This document shows positions 56,394 through 64,000 of a DNA stretch of 64,000 nt, one piece after another. Position 1 is the stretch's first letter; each line of letters opens with the position of its first letter. A program made the position numbers and the translations under genes. This DNA comes from Adineta vaga (taxonomy: Eukaryota > Rotifera). The notes under the pieces are model-generated. The model worked only from the letters and a program-made list of their open reading frames with translations. It had not been told where the DNA came from and ran no database searches. The stretch is from the NCBI GenBank assembly GCA_021613535.1, contig CP075496.1:11780001-11844000 (forward strand), written 5' to 3'.

Positions 56394-58954
56394 TAATTAC
56401 CTCTTTAAAAAACGATTTGTTAATTGATGAATGAATTGCTCATCATTCAATTTTATATACGATGAAATGATTGACAATTTTTTGATACAATAATATTTTT
56501 TTGGAATGAAAAACCAAAAAACATGTTATTACTATTATTATTGGTTAAAAAATAACCAATACTTAGAATTCAGTCTTTCAGATGGTGATATCGAATGGAG
56601 GAATTGATATAGAGAACAAACTGAAGATGTCTAGTTAGTTCCAAGGTTATTTATTTATAAAGTAGAAGAATGAATTATTTCCTTTGATCAGATTCTGAAT
56701 TGAACATATTGACATGCTTGATAATATCAAAACAAATGTAGACGTTCTTTTCATAATTAGGTAGATGTTAATGAGATTGTCTACGCATGTTAATGTACTC
56801 GCAGCGAATTATTTTGTCATCTTTTTTTTCTTGTGTCTTAAAGGAGAAAAGATGCATTAATTCTAGAAATGAAAAATGATTAGATATGTGTTACTTTTGC
56901 ATTAATAAAATACGCAATTCAGACTACTAAAATAGCAAATAATATGAAGAGAGAAAACACCTGTAAATCCTAATTTAACTTTCATCAAAGAAAAGTTAAT
57001 ATAATTGATAAAAAGAAACGTGCCGTCTGAAAACATGTTATAATCATATTGTTATACGTCAACACTCGATTTTAGTTTTTTAGTGTTAAGACTATATTAA
57101 TCGGTTAAAACATCAGTAAGATTTCATTCCGAAACGCAGAATTCTATTATCCGAGACGAAAATAGAATGTTCATTCGAAAGTCGACAGGAAATTAGTCAA
57201 ATTTGCATTCTAATAGAAAAAAAATCGAATCATAAAAAATAGTTCTTTTATTGCTTTATTAGATTACGATATGAATTTCGATAACACATCTTTCATATAT
57301 CAAAGCAATAATAATAAGAAGAAGAGTTTCTAATCATGTGTTTTTGTACTTTGTGATTATTTACTCGTCAACTGGAATTGAGATATCTTTATCCAATAAA
57401 TACAAAGAAAAGAAAGAAGAAGAAGAAGAAGAAAACTAATGATTTATTATTTTGTAAACAATTCTCTAGTGAATCAATCGAAGTATCTCTTTCGGAAATT
57501 GGCATTGTTTTTCATAAACATTTGATATTTTCTATATATTATTACAGAACAGAAAAGAATCTATCATGTTGAGTTAGTTTATGATCATCTACCTACGCTG
57601 TACGTCATTTACCACCGGAACTTTTCAGAATATTGATGTTTTTTTTATTGAAATGCGTAGTAAACTTCCGCAAAACATCCGTTTTTAAATGACTTAACTG
57701 AATATTTCCAAGCATTTCATTATCAAATGTTTAACGGTTACAATCTGTTCATTCCTCTTCTATTTCTTTAATATATATCTCTTTCAAACTCGACAGAATT
57801 TCTGTAAATAGGTAAGAAATCTGTTAAAATGAGTTCATCGTATTCATTTATTTTGCTCCATTTTTCAAATCATCAAAGTCACCAAGTAAATTGCATGTTC
57901 TATTTTGATTCATTTGAAAATCTAAATGCACTTTAGACAATTTTTCATCGCATGCTTATAAAATGCAAGTGTAAACTTGTTTTCGACATGTAACTGCGAA
58001 AGAAAAATTTTCAACAACAGAAACATTGTTTTTGTCATTTCTTCTTAACAATGCATCTAGACATAAAACAGAATCGCTATATATACAAGTATTTGATAAA
58101 AGACAGTGTGAAAAGGAAGCAAAAAGTTCTTAGTACGAAATTTTGAAATAGAACATGTTCTTCTTGTTATTTTGTTATCAGATTTGTTTTTATCTGTACT
58201 TTTATTGATAGTCTGGTTAGTAGATTAATATACACGAAAGAAATCTCTTCTATCAATCTCAATTACATATTGTCTCTATTCTTTTGTCACTGCATACCAG
58301 ATGGCAATTACATGCATCTAGTTGTGTATTTAGTAAATATATGTATGGTATGGATAAATTTGATTGAGATTTGTTTATATTATGCACTATAGCACGCATA
58401 GAACGTATGGGATGTATGATGGACAAAAATGTTGTTAGTTTCAAATTGATCAAAATACAAATTTGTTGGTACTGTCGAAAAGAAAACAGACAGATGATGA
58501 AATTAGAGGAGAAAAGAAATTTTGTATTCAGTGACGACCTTTTCAATCAAGTGCGATGTTGAAAGTTTGTAATGGTATGTTCTTCCTTTCTTCTTCTTCT
58601 TCTTTTTGAAAACAGTCCATATTAATGCCTTAGCTACTTTTTGTTTTTCTTCTTTTTCTTCTTCTTTTGGTTTTTTTTCTGTCTTCTGTTGATGAGTGTC
58701 GAAAGAATGTAAGAGAGAGGGAGACAGAGAGAAAAAAAAACCAAGAAAGAGAATCTAACAATCTTCTCTTAGTTCGTTTACACACGCACACACGCATCGA
58801 CTCGCTCTCACTCTCTTCCCTCTTCTGCTATTCTTCCAACCGTTTTCCTGAATCGCGTTTTTGTATATATAGTTTTCACTGTCGACTAAGAGCGGACGAC
58901 TGACTGACTGACTAACTTTCACACTTCAATATTTATTTTAACGATCATAACAAT
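56394..58954. other. 2.6 kb spacer between divergent genes
   Basis: AT-rich spacer with pyrimidine tracts and a (GACT)n-like run near 58897-58914 shortly before the next start. Short open frames are low-complexity. No gene, tRNA or repeat element recognised. Confidence 0.45.
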
Positions 58955-61900
58955 ATGCTTCTTTCGAATTCAAGTAAGTTGAACAAACCCATTTACAGTT
59001 AAGTTTACCTCAAACAACAGTTATTGAATGCTTAATTCCCTGCACGAAGGAAAAAGAATTATGTAAATGAAGAATATTCTTTGCTTGAGTAATTTAAATG
59101 AATTTTTTAGACAAAATTTTATTGACATGAAACAAAGTTTCTACACAAATGAACAGTACATCTTAGATTGACTTGATATTTGAGATAATTTCAATAAAAA
59201 GAAATTGATCAACAATAGAAGAATAGAGTAAATGCTATTTTAATCCTATTTATACTTATGACTTGTCAATAGAAATTCCCTAATGACATGATCATAGAAA
59301 TGAACCGTAACTGAAATTATCGTCTTTTTATTTTATATATCTCGTCCATCATCAGTTTCGACACTTAGTATTGTTGAATAGGAGCGATTCCGATCGTGAA
59401 AGAATAGAATTGATTAAAGAAGAAAACAGATTACAATTGATCGTCATCAGTGCAAAGGATGCAATGATCGATGTACGATTTGTATTTCTCTTCAGTTGTT
59501 TTTCGCCTCGAGATATCATATCATCCGTAAAATACTGCCAACATTGCGTTTCTTTTTTTGTGTTATTTAGGTCGGAATGAAGAAAGCGAGATGACTGATG
59601 TGATGAGGATGGAAATAAGAATGAATAGATTTGCTATCTGTCAGTTTGTCTAACTCTGCTGGTTTCCTTCGTTGATTAAGGAAAGGGATGGAGGTTTTAT
59701 TTTTAGTGAAAAGAAGGGCACAGTTACTTAATTATTGAAAAAATTAAAACGAAAGAAGACTTAGAATTGAAAAGAAAAGTTTTGTCGATGTGACATTCAT
59801 ATGAAATATTTCCATTTCGTCATCTTCTTAGTCTTTTCCTTTCTGATATCGGACAGTTATTAATCTTTAAGAAAACTATATCAATGATACAAGTATCTTC
59901 TTGTTTTCGCTCTGTCATTAGATATTTGTATATTTATTTGGCATCTGATCGGGTTAAAGGGAGGGAAAGAAGAAGAAGATCGCGTGTTGGGCTTGTTTCT
60001 TTTGATTGTGTCGATTATTTATGGCCTTGGTAAGCAGAAAATAAAAGAGTAGAAAGAGAAAAAGAGACGAGAAAAGAAAACGTCGATAAAATGCACTAGT
60101 CGATTCTAGATACAAACAAATAACAATGATAATAAGAGCAATAATCGCTTTTATCATATATAGAACGATTCCGTGAAGAGAGATAGGAAATTTGTTAACT
60201 ATAAGCTTAAACTGATTGCTAGGTATTCAGTCATAATTAAATTCTAATAGAAAACATGACTAAGTGTTTTATTGTTTAACCTTCGTCCTATCTATTAATA
60301 GGCTTTACATTAGGCAATTTGTTTATTGTCATTATTTTTCGGTCATATTAAATATTTTCTCGTAGAACGAGTATTATTCTAAAGAATGTCTGTTTACTTT
60401 TGTTGCTGGTCTATTGAGAATAATTATCAAAGAAAATCATTGCCTGTCATTCGTTGTTTTTTGACAACTCGAAAAACAGCTGGAAATCAAGGTGTACAAT
60501 GTCATGTTTTTCAGTTAATCAAATCGCTTTTTCATTTTCTTCTAAAAATTTCCTGGGTCGATAAGTTGAGGTTTGACATAATTTTTTTCGCTTTTTCTCC
60601 TCTTTCAATAGATGTGCATACTGCTTATTTACTTGACAGGAAGTCATGTTTCGTACTTCGAATTGACATTCGGTCAAAGATAATTAGTGTCAGTCGTATG
60701 ATCACATTAGATTCATTGCATAGAAATCTTTCACGAAGTTCTCGAACGACAAAAAAACAATAAAAATTATTGTTGTTTTTTGCTTACGCATAAAAATAAC
60801 ATTAATTGAATAGAATAAAAATAAGCAACTGAATAACCTTTTATCGATTTTATGTTTTTTTTTCGCTCTTTCTTCTTGCATTATTTAAAATTGTGTGGAT
60901 TGTAAGAAGATCAACAGTCACATTCCTCTAAATAGACATCAACTTTTCTTTTTCGATTAAATTCTTCATTTATTTTTCTCGATTTCTTTCCTGTAATAGG
61001 ATTCAGTGCATAGATACTTCCATTTCTAAAACCAATGCGTTGACTATTGCTTCAAGCTCATACTGAGTAGCTTCTTGATAATTAGAATATTTTTGGATTT
61101 TGCCTATATGATCTCACTAAATCTGTATATAGGTAAGGTAGTCATTCATATAAATAGAAAAAGAACAAAAAGCCTTAGATGTGTGTTTCTATAAATAGAA
61201 GAAAAAGAATTGTTTAATGATTTCTATTCTTTCTTCTTATTTGTAGAAATTGATTATTCAACAGTTCGTCGTATGCCAACCGTTAAATTAAGTGGACAAA
61301 CACAAGGAACAACAATGCCAACATCAACATCATTACAAGATATTAATTCTCATACACAAAAATTCGCCTGGAATGAAAACGAAGATCGATTAGCTCATTT
61401 CTCTGGGTATAAATAAATATTTAGTTGAAAATTAATAATTTATGTGATTGTTGTTTTCTTCTTTCTTTTTCAAGACAATTATTAGCTGCAAATACCGGTC
61501 GACAAATAAGTACATCGCAAAGTGATGAACGAATCTTTGAACATCCTGAAGTAACAATCAAACCATCGGCACTTGATGATGAACTTCATCGACGTTTATT
61601 AACAATGAAAACATCGAATACAAATGAAAATCTTCTCGAACATGCTGAAGGAAGAAGTGCACCGAATATTCTTGAACATCCCGATATGCGTGCACCTGTC
61701 GTTATGCTATCACAACAATTGTCATCATCATCAACATCATCATTAACTTGTAATGAACTAAAACGAGTTACACGAACACATTCAGGTAAATAAATGAGAA
61801 GATTTCAAATTGAACTAGAAGAAAACTTTCCGTTTTCTTCTTTTTAAGCTGAACCTGATACAAAAACAAATTATGCGTCATCAGCTTCATGTCATTGTGT

Positions 61901-62160
61901 CGATTTTTTCTTAGACAATCGTGAATATTCCAAACCATCTACATCATCTCCTCTATCTTTCAGTGATATGAATGAAAATCTCGGTCAAGAAAAAGTAAAC
62001 ATTTCGATGATATTACTGCTCTTTGATAAAGAACTTCTCTTTCTATTTTTAGAAAGTTGATTCATCATCAACGACAAAATTTTCTCTTTGTGAACCTGCA
62101 AAAGCAAGCTCAAAATCGGATGGTAGTTTATTAAAAACAAGAAAGAATGAATCTTGGTGA
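58955..62160 (+). CDS. Orphan Ser/Thr-rich protein, possible long first intron
   Basis: Well-supported exons are 61247 to about 61407, about 61476-61784, about 61849-61995 and about 62051-62160. They encode IDYSTVRRMPTVKLSG, SLQDINSHTQKFAWNENED, LLAANTGRQISTSQSDERIF, then EHPEVTIKP, EHAEGRSAPNILEHPDMRAP and a Ser-rich tail ending LLKTRKNESW. The recurring EHPE/EHAE/EHPD units are a weak internal repeat. No domain recognised. The start is unsettled: exon 58955-58973 (ATG plus six codons, then GTAAGT) has the matching phase and would create a 2.3 kb intron, exceptional here. An in-frame ATG at 61210 inside the presumed intron is the alternative. Function unknown. Confidence 0.5.
58974..61246 (+). 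other. Putative long intron with a possible small nested coding unit
   Basis: If the 58955 exon is real this is its 2.3 kb intron. It contains a segment 59353-59491 in good frame (RSDSDRERIELIKEENRLQL and on to AKDAMID) with an acceptor before it, a GTACGA donor after it, and a short exon near 59571 ending in a stop; this may be an alternative short transcript of about 48 aa sharing the first exon. A frame at 60386-60763 has no recognisable product. The rest is AT-rich. Confidence 0.3.
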
Positions 62161-62307
62161 TTTTTATCGTTCATGTATTTGATTTTCTTGCTGTTGTTGT
62201 TTATTTTTTCCTAATTGATGTGTACATAGTACTAAAGAAAAAAGAAAACGACGAGAGAAAAAACAACTATATGTTTATATGTTTTAAGAACAAAGCAATG
62301 AAAACTA

Positions 62308-63984
62308 TCAATCAAAATCTCGTTCAATTGTAAATGTTTTCAATATTCGTTCGGGATGATATTCTTGATTAGTAAAAAAAAGTGGATTACTGACACCTAA
62401 ACGATACGGTTGATAATGATCAATAGGACGTTCACCATATGGTATATCAGAATGAAAATAAGATTGAGGACGATTTGTTAAACCATACCATAAAAACCAG
62501 ATAATAATAAAAACTAACATTAAAGAAAATACATAACCAAATACAATAGCTAATGGCCAAAAATCAGTTGGACTAGTTTCATCCTGATTCAATGTACTAT
62601 CACGTGATGGAGCAGTGATCGAATCGGCATTGAGATCAAATTCACATCGTTCGCCAGTATATTGTTCATGACATGAACAGGTATAATTTGTTGTAAAGAT
62701 TATTGAATGGCATGTACCATTGAATAAACATGGATTCGATAAACATGGGTCAATATGACATGAAGAATCTAAGCAAATACAAAACTCTTAATTAATACGA
62801 ATATAACAGCGATAGACAATCTCGCATAGACTTATAGTTTTCTTCTAATAATTCTATCAAAATAAATAGACATATTTTATATGTTTATAGTCTCTCTTTC
62901 GGATAGGAAACAATTCAAAGATAAAATCCAGTTCATCACACGAGTACGTTTGACCTGAGAATTATATACTTACCATTACAATTATTTTTAATTAATTCAC
63001 AAAAGGAACCCGTATAAGATGTTTTACATATACATTGTTCATTATGAAATTCATCAAACTAAATCGAAAGAAAAAAGTGAAAATAGTTCTATGATTTCTT
63101 TTTCAGTCAATGAATCTCACCGAACAGATACCATCATTTTGACATAAGCGAGTACATTTTTCTTTTGATGAGGATGATTCTGAAAAAAAAATAGTTAACT
63201 GATTTTCTATTTGCAAACTAATTAATACAAAAACAATACATACGAGAAATTTCACAATATTTGCCTGTATAATGTGCACGACAGATACATTGTACATCAT
63301 GATTAGATTTTGTAATACATATACTTCTATGTTGACAAGGTGAACTTTCACATGGATTGGTTTCTTAATGAAAACAAAAAAATAAATCAATGTGATTGTT
63401 CTGTCAATTTTTCAAATCATCGGACTATTTCTGCGACATGCTTTACTATTTTCTTTTTCTTTCTACATTCAAACTAAACTTACGAAGATAGACGATATTT
63501 AGTATTTCTGGATAGATTAGAAAATTCTATGATATATTTTTGTTTTTCATACTTTTATTCAATACTTACCAATTTCACAATAGATTCCAATGAATGCAGA
63601 TGAACAAATACATTGAAAACTATCTTCAGATTGAATTACACATGTTGAATTATGTAGACATGGTGTACTTAAACATGGTGAATATTCTAGCAAGAAAAAT
63701 TAATATGAATGTTTGTAAAGAAAAAAATAATCAAATTAAAAGTTAATTGTTACTTGTTTTTTGAGAAATAGAAGATACAGTTGTTGATTGAGAAGTATTT
63801 GCATTATTTTGACGTATTCCATAAGTTTCATTTAACCAACGAAAATAGGCGCTCAAATCAGTCGCCAAAGGTGTTTGTGATAAATCTTTTGTTGGTTTTA
63901 TCAATGGTATTTGTATTGATGAGATGGTTGTCGTCGGATCAGATTGTTTATTAGTTCGTCTTGATTGAGTCGTCATTGTTGATG
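62308..63984 (-). CDS. EGF-repeat single-pass membrane protein, 3' part
   Basis: Minus-strand gene whose 5' end is beyond the right edge. Exons from the edge inward: 63984-63754 (Ser/Thr-rich stalk with LNETYGIRQ), then EGF-like modules, each on its own exon: PCLSTPCLHNSTCVIQSE, CESSPCQHRSICITKS with CICRAHYTGKYCE, a split module with KCTRLCQNDGICS and CICKTSYTGSFCE, and the last with PCLSNPCLFNGTCHSI and SCHEQYTGERCE. A juxtamembrane stretch, a transmembrane helix (IVFGYVFSLMLVFIIIWFLW) and a cytoplasmic tail of about 60 residues (YFHSDIPYGERP to IERDFD) follow. At least four EGF units fit in the window. An adhesion or signalling receptor is inferred; no DSL or LNR motif is seen to call Delta or Notch. 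Confidence 0.8.
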
Positions 63985-64000
63985 CTAAAGAAATAGTTAC

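Noticed and set aside
60386-60763. 125-codon frame in the putative long intron
   Set aside because: No domain, no supporting splice structure, composition like surrounding non-coding DNA.
1-64000. tRNA, rRNA, CRISPR or bacterial operon features
   Set aside because: No tRNA A/B box pairs or rRNA-like stretches noticed by eye, and the spliced gene structure rules out a prokaryotic contig.

Overview
The window is eukaryotic nuclear DNA from an AT-rich, compact, intron-dense animal genome, most likely a bdelloid rotifer such as Adineta or Rotaria. Most introns are 50-60 bp GT-AG introns, genes are packed on both strands with gaps often near 100 bp, and several conserved animal genes are present. 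Two features point to bdelloids specifically: a bacterial-type N4-cytosine DNA methyltransferase fused to a chromodomain (48488-50852), and a stand-alone 'VWLD' receiver-like domain of the kind seen at the N-terminus of bdelloid TPR and ADP-ribosyltransferase proteins (12444-13118). The species call is inference.

Left part, 1-27 kb. The 3' end of an NSFL1C/p47 gene (SEP-UBX), RTCA (RNA 3'-phosphate cyclase) and an unusual thioredoxin-UBX fusion are followed by a 2.7 kb spacer. Next come CLUH, the VWLD protein, a 557 bp MITE-like element with 40 bp terminal inverted repeats, a kyphoscoliosis-peptidase-like transglutaminase-fold gene and an orphan Ser-rich gene (both start MGCxxSK, a lipidation signal). 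An uncharacterised minus-strand gene, a DENND3-like Rab GEF and a large uncharacterised helical protein complete this part.

Accessory island, 27.7-36 kb. Four small potato-inhibitor-I (family I13) genes and one decayed copy lie in tandem. Their reactive-site P1 residues differ (Ala, Met, Met, Lys, Phe). They are followed by an astacin protease, an intronless bacterial-looking SAM methyltransferase and an intronless secreted metallo-beta-lactamase-fold protein. The island looks like a mixture of horizontally acquired and lineage-expanded genes.

Middle part, 36-46 kb. HMCES (abasic-site shield, minus), DYNLT/Tctex1 dynein light chain (minus), and an operon-like plus-strand run OGFOD1 - DCLRE1A/SNM1A - gluconokinase with gaps of only 81 and 92 bp. 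Two small minus-strand membrane or secreted proteins follow. Right part, 46-64 kb. The N4C methyltransferase-chromodomain gene, an F-BAR protein without SH3, a class A GPCR (minus), a C45-type Ntn-hydrolase/acyltransferase (minus), an orphan plus-strand gene with a possible 2.3 kb first intron, and the 3' end of an EGF-repeat membrane receptor (minus).

Many plus-strand genes carry a 3' splice acceptor just upstream of the ATG without an obvious local 5' exon. This fits spliced-leader trans-splicing, which is known in bdelloids, and makes the closely spaced gene runs candidate polycistrons. Exon boundaries given here were read by eye from GT-AG signals and reading-frame continuity, not from transcripts.
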